A DNA stretch of 36,615 nt from Clostridiales bacterium (GCA_003534295.1 DPDV01000014.1:1-36615), one strand, 5' to 3'; positions 7,428-17,017 are shown, numbered from the stretch's first letter. The notes: generated by a model not told the origin, from the letters alone. Program-made: numbers and translations.

Positions 7428-8900
7428 TTACATTTTGTTTATTATTTGTTTTATAATTGTTTTTTCGTCAAAAGGATTTTTTACGCCATTTACTTCTTGA
7501 TATGTCTCATGACCTTTTCCTGCCAATACTACTATATCATTTTTTGTTGCCATTTTTATTGCATGCTCTATAGCTTTCTTTCTATCTACTATACATACAT
7601 ATTTTCCTTTTGTTCTTTTTATTCCACTTTCTACTTCTTTTACTATTTCTTCTGGGTCTTCTGTTCGTGGGTTATCTGATGTTATTATTGTATAATCTGC
7701 AATTTTACCAGAAATTTCGCCCATTATGGCTCTTTTAGTTGTATCTCTATCTCCTCCACAGCCAAATACTGAAATTACTTTTCCCTTAGTATAGCCTTTT
7801 ACAGCATGTAAGATACTTTCTAAACTTTCTGGTGAATGTGCATAGTCTAACATTATTGTTAAATTCTTCTTATTATTTACCAATTCGCTTCTTCCTGGAA
7901 CTCTTACTTCTTGTAAAGCTTTTTTTATACTCTCTGTATCGCATCCTAGTTGTTGGCAAACACATATTGCAGCTAATGCATTATATACACTAAATCTTCC
8001 TGGGATTTCTACTTTTACTCTTTCATTTTTAGCATTTAGTTTTACTATAAAGTCAACATATGAATTTGTTATTGTAATATCTTTTGCTGAAACCATGGCG
8101 GTATTATCTAGGCCATATGTTTTAACATCGCAATCTTTTAATGCATTTAGTATTTTAGAAGAATATATATTGTCTACATTTACAAATGCTTTTTTGCACA
8201 TTGTAAATAACTTTAACTTTGAATTCAAATAGTCTTCCATATCCGGGTGTTCTTTTGGGCTTATATGATCTTCTGAAAAATTTGTAAATACTCCCATATC
8301 AAAATCACAACCTGCTACTCTAGAGAGTTTTAAACTTTGAGAGGATACTTCCATTATAACTACTTCGCAACCATCTTCTACCATTCGTGCAAACATTCTT
8401 TGTAATTCTAAGCTTTCCGGTGTTGTTCTGTCACTGTCTTTAAGTTTTGTATCTCCACTATAAATTGCTATTGTTCCAACTAATCCTGTTTTTATGCCTT
8501 GCTCTTTTAATATTTCTCTCATCATATAAGTTGTAGTAGTTTTGCCTTTTGTTCCTGTTACTCCTATTAGTTTGAATTTTTTTGATGGATTATCATAAAA
8601 ATTACAAGAACATATTGCTAGTGCATACCTCGTATCTGGGTGTAGTATTATTGTAATTCCCTCTGGAATTTGTTTTATTATACTCTTATCTATGTCTTCT
8701 GGTGCTAATACTACTTTTGCACCATTTTTTATTGCATCTAATATATATTCTGTACCATCATTTTTAAATCCTCTTATTGCAATAAACATATCTCCTTGTT
8801 GCACTTTTCTAGAGTCATTTTCTATGTTTGGTATATCTATGTCTAAATCTCCTTTTGCTCTTAAATTTTCTAAACCATACAATATAGATTTTAGTTTCAT
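7428..8900 (-). CDS. murE: UDP-MurNAc-L-Ala-D-Glu:meso-diaminopimelate ligase
   Basis: I start at ATG 8900 (490 residues), seven nt after AAGGAG. The open frame runs on to 8966, but those extra 22 residues lack a ribosome site and family match. The ATP loop GVTGTKGKTTTTYMM is near residue 117. DNPRTEDPEEIV near residue 410 contains the DNPR motif that reads meso-diaminopimelate, so the cell wall is probably mDAP-type rather than lysine-type. The gene begins the murE-mraY-ftsW-murG run. It is separated from the PBP gene that normally precedes it by glycosyltransferase genes and by the 10.5 kb element. Confidence 0.96.
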   Translation of the reverse strand: MKLKSILYGLENLRAKGDLDIDIPNIENDSRKVQQGDMFIAIRGFKNDGTEYILDAIKNGAKVVLAPEDIDKSIIKQIPEGITIILHPDTRYALAICSCNFYDNPSKKFKLIGVTGTKGKTTTTYMMREILKEQGIKTGLVGTIAIYSGDTKLKDSDRTTPESLELQRMFARMVEDGCEVVIMEVSSQSLKLSRVAGCDFDMGVFTNFSEDHISPKEHPDMEDYLNSKLKLFTMCKKAFVNVDNIYSSKILNALKDCDVKTYGLDNTAMVSAKDITITNSYVDFIVKLNAKNERVKVEIPGRFSVYNALAAICVCQQLGCDTESIKKALQEVRVPGRSELVNNKKNLTIMLDYAHSPESLESILHAVKGYTKGKVISVFGCGGDRDTTKRAIMGEISGKIADYTIITSDNPRTEDPEEIVKEVESGIKRTKGKYVCIVDRKKAIEHAIKMATKNDIVVLAGKGHETYQEVNGVKNPFDEKTIIKQIINKM

Positions 8901-9020
8901 ACCGTTCTCCTTGTTTATATAATTTTTCAAACATATTATATAATGAATTTTAATTTTTGTATACATTTTTTATAATTTTTCTATAAGAGATATTTGCAAT
9001 ATTTTAATATTTTCTAGTTT

Positions 9021-9059
9021 AAAAAATAACTAGAAGTTTTTTTATTCTAGTTATTTTTT
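9021..9059 (-). terminator. Terminator of the glycosyltransferase pair
   Basis: AAAAAATAACTAGAA (9021-9035) and TTCTAGTTATTTTTT (9045-9059) form a perfect 15-bp stem with a 9-nt loop and flanking T-runs. It follows the GT2 gene and precedes murE, so murE probably needs its own promoter in the 120 nt between them. Confidence 0.85.
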
Positions 9060-9089
9060 ATACTTTTTCTGATTTTTTAATAATATAAA

Positions 9090-10115
9090 TTAAATATTCC
9101 TATCTTTTATTTTTAATGCATATTCATATGCATTAATATAATCTTCTTTTTTTATATAATTTCCAATTGTATTTATATAACTGTTGTCTTCTCTAACAAA
9201 GTTTGCATTCTTCATTATATTTATAGCTCCTGTATTTTTTATTAAATTTACCATTTCATCATATGAAATTCTATACTCATCATCTTTTTGAAATGTTCTT
9301 AGAATATATTTTATTAATATTGTTGAATATGTGGTATAAATTGTAGAAAATATATCTTCAGCAATATTTTTTTTGCTTAGTAAATCTTCTAAAAAATCTA
9401 TTACCTTCAACGTATCATAATAATTTCTAACTAGGTTTTTACGCGTTCTTGTACTACTCTCGCCATATCTTACATAATGATAACATTTAAAGTCAAATAA
9501 ATATATTTGTTTAATATTCATATATAATTCTAGACAAAATATTAAATCTTCCATCATTCTAATATCTGTTCTAAATTCAAGTTTATTTTTTATTGTTTCT
9601 GTTTTTGCAAATAGTAAATATACATATGTAGGGAGCTTGTCTTCAAAAATATTTAATAAAAGTTTATTATTTATTTCACTCTTATCTAGTATTTTATTTG
9701 ATAAGTCTAATAAATCATTATTTGATTTGATTATATTTCCTTCTTCGTCTTCTTTTATGAAATTACAACGTAATAATTCTACATTTGTTTCTTCCATTTT
9801 TTTTATGATTTTTTCATACATATTATGTTCTATATAATCATCTGCATCAAGAAATGTTATATATCTTCCCGTTGCTCCTTTTATTCCTACATTTCTAGCA
9901 TTTCCTACTCCATTATTTTCAATATCTACAATATTAATTCTTTTATCTTCTTTTTTATATTTTTTTGCTATTTCAAGGCTATTATCCGTAGAGCCGTCAT
10001 TTACAATTATTATTTCTAAATTTTTATATGTTTGTTCTTTCAGGCAATTTAATAGCCTACCTATAAATTTTTCTGCATTATACATTGGGATAATTATACT
10101 AATAATATCATTCAT
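9090..10115 (-). CDS. Family 2 glycosyltransferase
   Basis: The 341-residue protein has an N-terminal GT-A fold: IISIIIPMYNAEKFIGRLL, then IIIVNDGSTDNSL, then the metal-binding FLDADDYIE near residue 97. Such enzymes add a sugar from a nucleotide-sugar donor to a polysaccharide or glycolipid acceptor. The C-terminal half is helical and variable. There is no membrane segment. Its ATG overlaps the stop of the upstream glycosyltransferase by 4 nt (ATGA), so the two are translationally coupled and probably act in one surface-glycan step. Donor and acceptor cannot be named. Confidence 0.88.
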   Translation of the reverse strand: MNDIISIIIPMYNAEKFIGRLLNCLKEQTYKNLEIIIVNDGSTDNSLEIAKKYKKEDKRINIVDIENNGVGNARNVGIKGATGRYITFLDADDYIEHNMYEKIIKKMEETNVELLRCNFIKEDEEGNIIKSNNDLLDLSNKILDKSEINNKLLLNIFEDKLPTYVYLLFAKTETIKNKLEFRTDIRMMEDLIFCLELYMNIKQIYLFDFKCYHYVRYGESSTRTRKNLVRNYYDTLKVIDFLEDLLSKKNIAEDIFSTIYTTYSTILIKYILRTFQKDDEYRISYDEMVNLIKNTGAINIMKNANFVREDNSYINTIGNYIKKEDYINAYEYALKIKDRNI

Positions 10116-12217
10116 CTTTTTTCTCTCTCATCTTTACTTTCTAATACACCATGCACTAATAAATATCTTTCAGCTAGTTCAACATTTTTTAATAAATTTT
10201 TATCAATTTTACTTCCACTTTTTATAAGCCTTGTAAATTCTTTATCCATTGTATTTATCATTTTAGAAATTGAAAAGCCATTTACTACTTTTTCTCTACA
10301 TTTTTCTTTTATATCTGTGTTTTCTAGTTTATCAAATATTTCAAGAAATTTTGTTACATATTTTTCAATTTCTTCATCAGAATAATTAAAGTTTAACTGT
10401 TCTTCTAGTTTTTGATAAACTGGTACCAATGCTCCACACTCTTCATCTATTAATTCACTTTGTCCTCCAATATTAGCAGAAACAACTGGTACACCCATTG
10501 CCATTGATTCATATGCCACAAGAGCCAATCCCTCTTGTAAAGAACAAATAATTGTGGCTGATGCAACTTTATAAAATGGTCTAACATCTTTTTGATATCC
10601 AAAGCATTCTACTATATTTTGTAAATTATTTTCTATTATATAATTTTTTACATCTTTTAATGCGACACCATCTCCTACAATCGCTAATCTTACATCATCA
10701 CGAATTTCAGCCAATTTCTTTATTACATTTATCGCAAAAATTGGTCTTTTAGCATGTACAATTCTGCATGGAAGTAAAATTACCTTTTTCCCCTTATATT
10801 TTTCCTTTAGTTCATCATATTTTTCCGACTCGAATTCTGGATTAAAATAATCGGTATCTGTTCCAATATAAACAGTTTTTACATTTTTCACATTTCTTTT
10901 CATTGTCTTGTACATTAAGTTTTTTAAATATTCTGTACATGTATATGTAGCATCTAAATAATCTGCTACTGCATTAGAATCTTTTGGCTTTCCACCATTT
11001 CGTAATGTCCAATTCTCTGAGTGTATATAATCAACAAAAGGAATTTCTTTAAATTGGCACTTTAGCCATGGTAATGCATAATATCCATAATAACTATTTG
11101 AAAAGAAAACAAGGTTAATTCTTCTACTTTTAATAATATATGCTACAAATGAGGCCCAATCTTTCTTTTTCAAAAAAGTAGATAAATCAAAGTATTCTTC
11201 CACATATTGTTCTATTTCTTGTCTTAGGTCATGTTCCGTTTTCTGTGTTGTTATTACACTAATTTCATAATTCTTTTGTTTCAATCCCTTTATTAAGTTA
11301 AAATCGAATATCTCTGCACCACCTATTGCCGTCCAAGGTAAAATAAATAATATTCTTTTTTTCCCATCTGCAGGAACTACCGGTGGCTTTTTTAAATCAA
11401 TAATAGTAGGAATATTTTTATAATCTACTTCATAATTATTGTCAAATTGAATTGTATTTAGTTTATCATCTATTTTATCTATTTCTTCTTGCATCTCAGG
11501 AGTAATTTTTTCATCTTGTTTTTTTGCATTTAAATTCCTATGCCAATATCCATAAAACTCCATTTTAAGTGGTACAGCTTTTTTGCTAAGAAGTTCTATA
11601 CATGTGTACCATTGTCTTGGCAAATCATCTGTTATCTTCTCGTATTCTTCAAGTTCCAAAAATTTTTGTTTTTTTATAAATATCCCTGGAGCAATAATAT
11701 TTTTCTTCTTCTCATCTATAATTCTTAGCTTATTGTTAATTAGCAATTCTTTTTTTCCAAATTCAACTACTCTTGAATATGAAAAATCTGCATCATAATT
11801 AAGCATCATAGCAAAAAAGCCACATTCTAGCATTGTTTCATTTAATAAATCATTTTCTTCAAAATTAAAAATTAATTCTGTTGAACTGTTTTTTATAGCT
11901 TCAATTTTTGCTTTGGCAATTGTTTCATAGTCATATACAATTATTTTTATTCTTTTATCTATATATTTTAAATTTATGATATCTGACTTGTTGTCGTTAA
12001 TAACTATTATCCATTCCCAATAAGGAAATGTTTGATTAATTAGTGAATTCATCATTTGTACTACATAATTATAGCTTGAATTAAGGCTACATATTGTAAT
12101 AACTGTAATTAAGCTTGTTCCTTTATTCATGCTTATTCTGCTAGATTTCATTTTCCCTGGTTCAAGAGTAAAATCAAAATTTTTTGTTTTTCCCATTTGC
12201 TTGGTATTTTTTTGCAT
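10112..12217 (-). CDS. Two-domain glycosyltransferase (GT2-like N-terminus, GT4 C-terminus)
   Basis: The 701-residue protein has an N-terminal GT2-like region (about 33-230; LITVITICSLNSSYNYV, WEWIIVINDN). It lacks a clear DxD, so this half may be degenerate. From residue about 288 a full GT-B retaining glycosyltransferase follows: RILFILPWTAIGGAEIFDFN, the nucleotide-sugar block LLPCRIVHAKRP and the E-x7-E motif EGLALVAYE. The ATG has a perfect GGAGGT site 6 nt upstream. With the overlapping GT2 gene it forms a two-gene unit ended by the terminator at 9021-9059. It is likely involved in surface glycan or protein glycosylation, with substrate unknown. Confidence 0.85.
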   Translation of the reverse strand: MQKNTKQMGKTKNFDFTLEPGKMKSSRISMNKGTSLITVITICSLNSSYNYVVQMMNSLINQTFPYWEWIIVINDNKSDIINLKYIDKRIKIIVYDYETIAKAKIEAIKNSSTELIFNFEENDLLNETMLECGFFAMMLNYDADFSYSRVVEFGKKELLINNKLRIIDEKKKNIIAPGIFIKKQKFLELEEYEKITDDLPRQWYTCIELLSKKAVPLKMEFYGYWHRNLNAKKQDEKITPEMQEEIDKIDDKLNTIQFDNNYEVDYKNIPTIIDLKKPPVVPADGKKRILFILPWTAIGGAEIFDFNLIKGLKQKNYEISVITTQKTEHDLRQEIEQYVEEYFDLSTFLKKKDWASFVAYIIKSRRINLVFFSNSYYGYYALPWLKCQFKEIPFVDYIHSENWTLRNGGKPKDSNAVADYLDATYTCTEYLKNLMYKTMKRNVKNVKTVYIGTDTDYFNPEFESEKYDELKEKYKGKKVILLPCRIVHAKRPIFAINVIKKLAEIRDDVRLAIVGDGVALKDVKNYIIENNLQNIVECFGYQKDVRPFYKVASATIICSLQEGLALVAYESMAMGVPVVSANIGGQSELIDEECGALVPVYQKLEEQLNFNYSDEEIEKYVTKFLEIFDKLENTDIKEKCREKVVNGFSISKMINTMDKEFTRLIKSGSKIDKNLLKNVELAERYLLVHGVLESKDEREKR

Positions 12218-12327
12218 TTATGTACCTCCATTTTGATCACTTTTGTTTAATCTCTTAGGTAAATTATATATATATATTATACCTCGAAATACAACGAAAA
12301 TCAATACTGGTAAGGAATTTGATAGTG

Positions 12328-12579
12328 TCAATTTATTAGTCTTGTTTGATTTTTAGGAAAATCTATGTTATTTCTATCAACACCTTCTGATTCATAGTTT
12401 TCCGCCAGTCCAACAAATAGCACCACCTCTTTACTTTTACTTGCTTTTTCTATTGCTTGATTTAATAATATTTCGTCATCTTCATCTTTATCTATACGGT
12501 TATATCCTTTTTCATACTCCACTTTCACATTTTGGCTTTTTAACGCTTCATATGCGTTCTCAATTTTATATGAGTTAAT
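12328..12579 (-). pseudogene. Fragment of a GH3 beta-glucosidase
   Basis: About 84 codons encode a stretch of a glycoside hydrolase family 3 C-terminal domain: IENAYEALKSQNVKVEYEKG, then KEVVLFVGLAENYESEGVDR and FPKNQTRLIN before a stop. The block VVLFVGL-x-E-x-YESEG-x-DR is diagnostic of GH3 beta-glucosidases. The rest of an enzyme of about 700-800 residues is absent on both sides. It begins about 30 nt beyond the end of the spoVD 3' fragment. It is a gene relic, probably left by an earlier rearrangement between spoVD and murE. Confidence 0.8.
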
Positions 12580-12612
12580 TTATGTGAGTTATAACATACT
12601 TGAAGTCTTGTA

Positions 12613-12903
12613 TTACACATTCGCCATTATTTTAGTTCCTTCTTTTACTTTTATTCCAGATTTAGGGATTTGTCTTGTTATTATATCTGTATTTACAATA
12701 TCTTTTTCATTTTCTATTTCTAAATCCAAATTTATTTTTTTTAATTTTTTCTTTGCCTCCTCTATTGTTAGTCCCTCAATGTTTGGAACTTCAACATCCT
12801 TTTTTTCGTCTTCTTCCTTAACATTGTCTTTTTGCGCCTCTAAATACGGTAAAACTTCTGACAATACCTTTCCGCCAACTGGTGCAGCAACAGCACCTCC
12901 TTG
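12613..12903 (-). pseudogene. spoVD: 3' part of the interrupted spoVD-type PBP gene (PASTA domain)
   Basis: From the TG core at 12902-12903 this frame runs 96 codons to the stop at 12613-12615. It starts QGGAVAAPVGGKVLSEVLPYLE, the usual end of a class B PBP transpeptidase domain. An acidic linker and one PASTA domain follow (VEVPNIEGLTIEEAKKKL ... PKSGIKVKEGTKI). There is no proper start codon or ribosome site. Its missing first 614 codons are at 23405-25267, on the same strand and in a compatible frame. A single C-terminal PASTA domain is typical of SpoVD. In the present arrangement the fragment is not translated as part of the PBP. Confidence 0.9.
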
Positions 12904-12927
12904 TGTTGTGCTCCTCTTATAGAACCT
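12902..12927. other. Element end with core TG and attP arm (attachment site, left side)
   Basis: TG at 12902-12903 is the inferred crossover dinucleotide. Twelve nt into the element comes CTTATAGAA (12916-12924). The same nonamer lies at the same distance, inverted, at the other end (23403-23411). The half-site outside the core (12901 and lower) is spoVD coding sequence. Confidence 0.8.
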
Positions 12928-12965
12928 AAATTATCTAAAATAAAATTCAACTCTTATAAGTTAAA

Positions 12966-14471
12966 TTAAAGGTTAAATATGATGTCAATTCGGTCATTTG
13001 AATATATTTCAATATGATAAATTATCTCTTTTAGAAACTCATTTGTCATATCTTTTCCACTTTGAAATTCTGTTATAATTTCTCGTATTCTATTTATATC
13101 TATATTGCTATTATTTTTTTCAAGTTCTTCTTTTCTTTTTTGTAATTCTGATATTTGCTTTTTTACTCTATTGTATTCTTCTTTGAACTCATCTTCTGTA
13201 ATATATTTATCACATTTCTTTCTATATAAAATACTCTTTTTTCTATTTAGCTTTTCTAATTCATTTTTACATTGTTTTAATTCTTGTGCTTCTTTACTGT
13301 TTTCTTTAAAATAATCTATTATCTTATTAGTTGTTTTATCAATTTCAATTTGCCCTAGTCTTTCTTTTACTTTTGCTTTTATTATTTCATTTAGATTTTT
13401 CTCATTTATAAATACTTTGTTTTTACATTTATCTGGTTTCTTATAAACAATACTACATATAAATCCACTACTATTATATAAATATGTTGTTTTATCTTTT
13501 GACTTATATATTTTGTATTGTAGTTTGTGTTTACAATGTCCACAATAAAGTAAATCTTTTAGTAAAAAATGATATTCATTTTCCTTTTTAGAAAATTTGC
13601 TTTTCTTTATATCTTGAACTTTATTATATTTTTCTTGTGGTATTATTGCCTCATGTGTATTTTCTTTTATGATCCATGTATCTTTGTTCTTATTTTTTTT
13701 ACAAGTCTTTGTCATATAATTAGTAATATATTTATTCATTACTGTATTTCCTGCATAAAATGGATTTGATAATATATCATTTATTGTTTCTGAACTCCAT
13801 TTATTACTTGCATTTTTCATTTTTAAATATCTACTAGGATTTCTTATTCTTTTTGAATTGAAATATTTTGCAATTTGCCCACTTGTTCTTCCATCTATAT
13901 ACATATTGAATATAGTTATAATATTATTTGAAACTTTTTCATCAATAACAATTTTATGCTTATCTTCTATTGATAATTTATATCCATAAGGTGCGTGTGC
14001 CTCAACATATTGTCCTGATTCTTTCATTGCTTTTTTATTCGCTCTTACTTTTTTTGAAATATCTGTTAAATAATATTGATTTGCAATACCCCTTAACATT
14101 ATTGTATCGTCTATTTCATATCTATCTCCACTATCAATAAATTCTGTAACAGAAATAAATCTCACATCATTATCTGGGAAAAAGATTTCTGTGTACCAAC
14201 CTGTTTTATTTTTATCACGAGTTAATCTACTAATATCTTTTACTATTACCATATTGATAAATCCTCTTGATATATCTAACATCATTTCATTAAGTGCTGG
14301 TCTTGAATCTAGTATTCCAGAATAACCATTATCTGCATATTCTTTTACTATTCTGTAATTATTTTTCATAGCATAATTAGTTGTAATTTCTCTTTGAGCC
14401 TCTATACTGTTATTTTCTTCTGAGTGTTCTCTTGATAATCTTAAATATATTCCTGCTCTATATTCTTTCAT
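12966..14471 (-). CDS. Large serine recombinase A
   Basis: The 501-residue protein has the N-terminal resolvase domain with nucleophile Ser13 (GIYLRLSRE), the block VIVKDISRLTRDK, and a recombinase domain after about residue 150 (APYGYKLS; YKKPDKCKN zinc-ribbon region with LYCGHCKHKL). A coiled-coil tail (about 385-470) follows. Large serine recombinases cut attP and attB with a 2-bp stagger and rejoin them. Excision usually needs a directionality factor. The gene ends only 60 nt from the element's end. Its ATG is 2 nt after the stop of recombinase B with no separate ribosome site, so translation is coupled. Which of the two enzymes carries out integration cannot be told. Confidence 0.93.
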   Translation of the reverse strand: MKEYRAGIYLRLSREHSEENNSIEAQREITTNYAMKNNYRIVKEYADNGYSGILDSRPALNEMMLDISRGFINMVIVKDISRLTRDKNKTGWYTEIFFPDNDVRFISVTEFIDSGDRYEIDDTIMLRGIANQYYLTDISKKVRANKKAMKESGQYVEAHAPYGYKLSIEDKHKIVIDEKVSNNIITIFNMYIDGRTSGQIAKYFNSKRIRNPSRYLKMKNASNKWSSETINDILSNPFYAGNTVMNKYITNYMTKTCKKNKNKDTWIIKENTHEAIIPQEKYNKVQDIKKSKFSKKENEYHFLLKDLLYCGHCKHKLQYKIYKSKDKTTYLYNSSGFICSIVYKKPDKCKNKVFINEKNLNEIIKAKVKERLGQIEIDKTTNKIIDYFKENSKEAQELKQCKNELEKLNRKKSILYRKKCDKYITEDEFKEEYNRVKKQISELQKRKEELEKNNSNIDINRIREIITEFQSGKDMTNEFLKEIIYHIEIYSNDRIDIIFNL

Positions 14472-14473
14472 AA

Positions 14474-16036
14474 CTATACCATGTTAAAGATATTATATTT
14501 ATAATTTATAAATACATTGTTGTTATTATCTATTTCAATATTATATATAATATCAGATACAATATCTTTTCTTATACCTTTCATATTTTTTATTTCATTT
14601 ACAACACTTTTTAGTTTATCTTCATTTAAAACAGGTGTACTTTCTTCTTGTTTCTCTATAATTTCAATTTCTTTTTTTATTCTGTTCTTTTTATTTGCAA
14701 TTTCTCCATAAAATTGCTTATAGTCATCTTCATCTAATAAGCCATTTCTATAATCTGTATATAGAGTTTTTATTTCATCTTCTGTTTTCTGCAATTCTTT
14801 ATTTAAAATTTCTTTTTGATTTCTAATACCACTTTGCTTACTTTCATCATTTTGCTTTATTATCAACTCTTTTATTTTGTTTCCATCTACAATTTTTCCA
14901 ACCATATTTTTTAAATTTTGATAGATTATTTCATTAACATCATCTTCGCTTATTCCTTTACTGCCTTTTATACAACACTTTCCTTGATGTCTTTTAACTC
15001 CATTTAAACAATAAATCTTTTTAGATTTTATTTCATTAGAACTACTATCTTTGTATTTTACTTTTAATGTCATTTTCTCGCCACATTCTTTACATTTTAC
15101 CAATCCGTTTAATTCCCATTCATATTTTTTTCTTCTTATTGCTTTATTGATATTTCTTTTACTTTGTACTCTACTAAATAATTCTTCATCTATAATTGCT
15201 TCATGAGTGTTATATGCTATTTTCCATTCTTCTTGTGGTATATACTTTACTTTTTTAGACTTATAGCTCAAATTTATTCTTTTTCCATATTGTGTATGTC
15301 CTAAATAAACTCTATTACTTAACATTCTTCTTACTGTTTCTGTTCTCCATTTATACCTTATTTCTCCATTGTTATTATTATTGTTTGGACTAGGTATTTT
15401 ATCTTCTTGCAATTTTTTGACTATATCAACTAATGTTTTTCCATTATCGTATTCTTGAAATATCCTTTTTACAATTCTTGCCTCTGGCTTACATACTTCT
15501 AGTTTGTGTTTATCTTCTTTGTTTTTTCTATAACCATAAGGAGCAATAGAACTCATATACATTCCTTTTTCTTTTCTTGCCCATACACTTGATTTTATTT
15601 TTCTTGAAATATCTTTACTATACCAGTCATTTATAAGAGTTTTGAATTGTATCATGTCATTATTAGCATTTTTTGTACCTGTATCTACATTATCTAAAAC
15701 AGATATGTACCTTATATTTCTTTCTAAAAAGTATAATTCTATATAGTAATTTGCCTCAAAACTATTTCTTGAAAGTCTTGATAAATCTTTAGTAATAATA
15801 CAATTTATAGTTCCATTTTCTACATCTTTTATCATTCTTTGAAAGTTTGGTCTATCTGTATTTAATCCTGTGTATCCATCATCAATGTAATAATCTACTA
15901 TGTAAAAATCATTACCTAATTCTTTTACTTTTGTATCTATTATATTTTTTTGACTAACAATACTATCACTTACATCTTTATCACCATCTTCCTGCGACAG
16001 TCTTAAATAACCTGCTACTTTATATTTTTCATTCAT
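14474..16036 (-). CDS. Large serine recombinase B
   Basis: I start at ATG 16036 (520 residues), seven nt after GAGGTG. The frame extends two codons further to a TTG without support. Nucleophile Ser14 (GYLRLSQED), CIITKDLSRLSRN and the recombinase domain IAPYGYRKN are clear. The zinc ribbon is complete (CKECGEKM ... YCLNGVKRHQGKCC), and a coiled coil occupies about 405-490. It is related to, but clearly different from, recombinase A downstream. Paired recombinases acting together are known from CcrA/CcrB of SCCmec; whether that holds here is inference. A CCTC-A7-GAGG hairpin can cover its ribosome site. Confidence 0.93.
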   Translation of the reverse strand: MNEKYKVAGYLRLSQEDGDKDVSDSIVSQKNIIDTKVKELGNDFYIVDYYIDDGYTGLNTDRPNFQRMIKDVENGTINCIITKDLSRLSRNSFEANYYIELYFLERNIRYISVLDNVDTGTKNANNDMIQFKTLINDWYSKDISRKIKSSVWARKEKGMYMSSIAPYGYRKNKEDKHKLEVCKPEARIVKRIFQEYDNGKTLVDIVKKLQEDKIPSPNNNNNNGEIRYKWRTETVRRMLSNRVYLGHTQYGKRINLSYKSKKVKYIPQEEWKIAYNTHEAIIDEELFSRVQSKRNINKAIRRKKYEWELNGLVKCKECGEKMTLKVKYKDSSSNEIKSKKIYCLNGVKRHQGKCCIKGSKGISEDDVNEIIYQNLKNMVGKIVDGNKIKELIIKQNDESKQSGIRNQKEILNKELQKTEDEIKTLYTDYRNGLLDEDDYKQFYGEIANKKNRIKKEIEIIEKQEESTPVLNEDKLKSVVNEIKNMKGIRKDIVSDIIYNIEIDNNNNVFINYKYNIFNMV

Positions 16037-16152
16037 ATTCAAACACCTCTTTTTTTGAGGCGTATATATTTGATAATTGAATTTTATATTTTGTTTTCAT
16101 TTATAACAAATGTGCAATTTTCAAATTTTATAGTATTTCATACATTTTTATA

Positions 16153-16305
16153 TTATGTCTTACTCTCTTGTAACTTTGATATTGCAAATCTACATAAAAC
16201 ATTATATATTTTATCTGCACTCTGACTATTTTCTATACATCTAGTTATTACTTTATATTTCTTTTCATTTATTTCATAAATTTCTTCCTTTACATCTTGT
16301 ACCAT
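16153..16305 (-). CDS. 50-residue protein ahead of the recombinases (candidate directionality factor)
   Basis: ATG 16305 follows AGGAGGTG by nine nt, and the frame stops at TAA 16153-16155. The product begins MVQDVKEEIYEINEKKYKVI and continues with a helical segment (ENSQSADKIYNVLCRFAISKLQ). The strand-then-helix layout loosely recalls the short TnpW-type proteins of Tn4451-like elements. It is the first gene of the recombinase transcription unit. Small basic or neutral proteins in this position act as recombination directionality factors in some serine-integrase systems, for example SprB of SP-beta. That role is a guess from size and position. Confidence 0.65.
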   Translation of the reverse strand: MVQDVKEEIYEINEKKYKVITRCIENSQSADKIYNVLCRFAISKLQESKT

Positions 16306-16395
16306 ATATATACGCACCTCCTATTTCTTTTAAAAAATATTATAATTAAAATAATTTTATTACTAATTCTTGTAATTTTTTTAATTTTTTCACAC

Positions 16396-16430
16396 AAAAA
16401 TAATGTAGTACATTTTACTACATTATTTTT
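16396..16430 (-). terminator. Terminator between cargo operon and recombinase unit
   Basis: AAAAATAATGTAGTA (16396-16410) and TACTACATTATTTTT (16416-16430) form a perfect 15-bp stem with a 5-nt loop and T-runs. It lies 16 nt after the CYTH gene and closes the six-gene operon. Confidence 0.88.
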
Positions 16431-16445
16431 TCTATAATAAACTTA

Positions 16446-17012
16446 CTATATCTTTGACATGAACTGTAAAATTCCTTTTTCAAACTTTTCTTTAAACTCT
16501 TTATCTTCATTAATTAACTTATTTAATATATCACCATATAAAGGTTGCTTAATATCCTCTATTAATGTTTTTTCCATAAATTCTTTTATTAACTCATTAG
16601 GATTATCTACATCTTGAAACTCTATTTCGATATATTTACCAAGTAAATCAATATCGTCTATAAATATTTTTAAACCTTTATAATCTAATATTTCTCTAGT
16701 TTTTTTACTATACATATATGCTTTCATTCCTAAAAAGCTAAAAAAGTCCACCCCATCTTTAAAACTGTTCAATTCTATTTTTGTTTCATAAAAAAATCCT
16801 TCTTCTTGTTTTTTCTTCACTTCCATCCATATCTTATTTGCTTTTTTCCTTACTCTACAAACATATCCATATTTATTTAATGAATTAAATCCATCGTATC
16901 CAAGTGTTAAATCTATTTGCTCACTTTTTTCATCTATAACATTTGAAATTTGCTTTATTCTTTGTATTTGTTCATCTGTTACTTTATATCTATACTCTTT
17001 TTCTATTTCCAT
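16446..17012 (-). CDS. CYTH-domain phosphatase
   Basis: The 188-residue protein starts MEIEKEYRYKV, giving the ExExK/R signature (Glu4, Glu6, Arg8). It shows further CYTH tunnel residues in VCRVRKKANKIWMEVKKK, ETKIEL and YIEIEFQD. CYTH enzymes hydrolyse triphosphates (inorganic triphosphate, thiamine triphosphate) or, in class IV, make cAMP. It is the last gene of the transport operon, five nt after the permease, with a terminator right behind it. Next to an importer of the thiamine-precursor type, a triphosphatase for thiamine triphosphate or for another imported nucleotide-like compound is plausible but not shown. Confidence 0.8.
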   Translation of the reverse strand: MEIEKEYRYKVTDEQIQRIKQISNVIDEKSEQIDLTLGYDGFNSLNKYGYVCRVRKKANKIWMEVKKKQEEGFFYETKIELNSFKDGVDFFSFLGMKAYMYSKKTREILDYKGLKIFIDDIDLLGKYIEIEFQDVDNPNELIKEFMEKTLIEDIKQPLYGDILNKLINEDKEFKEKFEKGILQFMSKI

Positions 17013-17017
17013 TTCTA

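Noticed and set aside
12613..12864. Independent small PASTA-domain protein
   Set aside because: It has no proper start codon or ribosome site. Its upstream codons continue as the typical end of a PBP transpeptidase domain that fits the truncated gene at 23405-25267.
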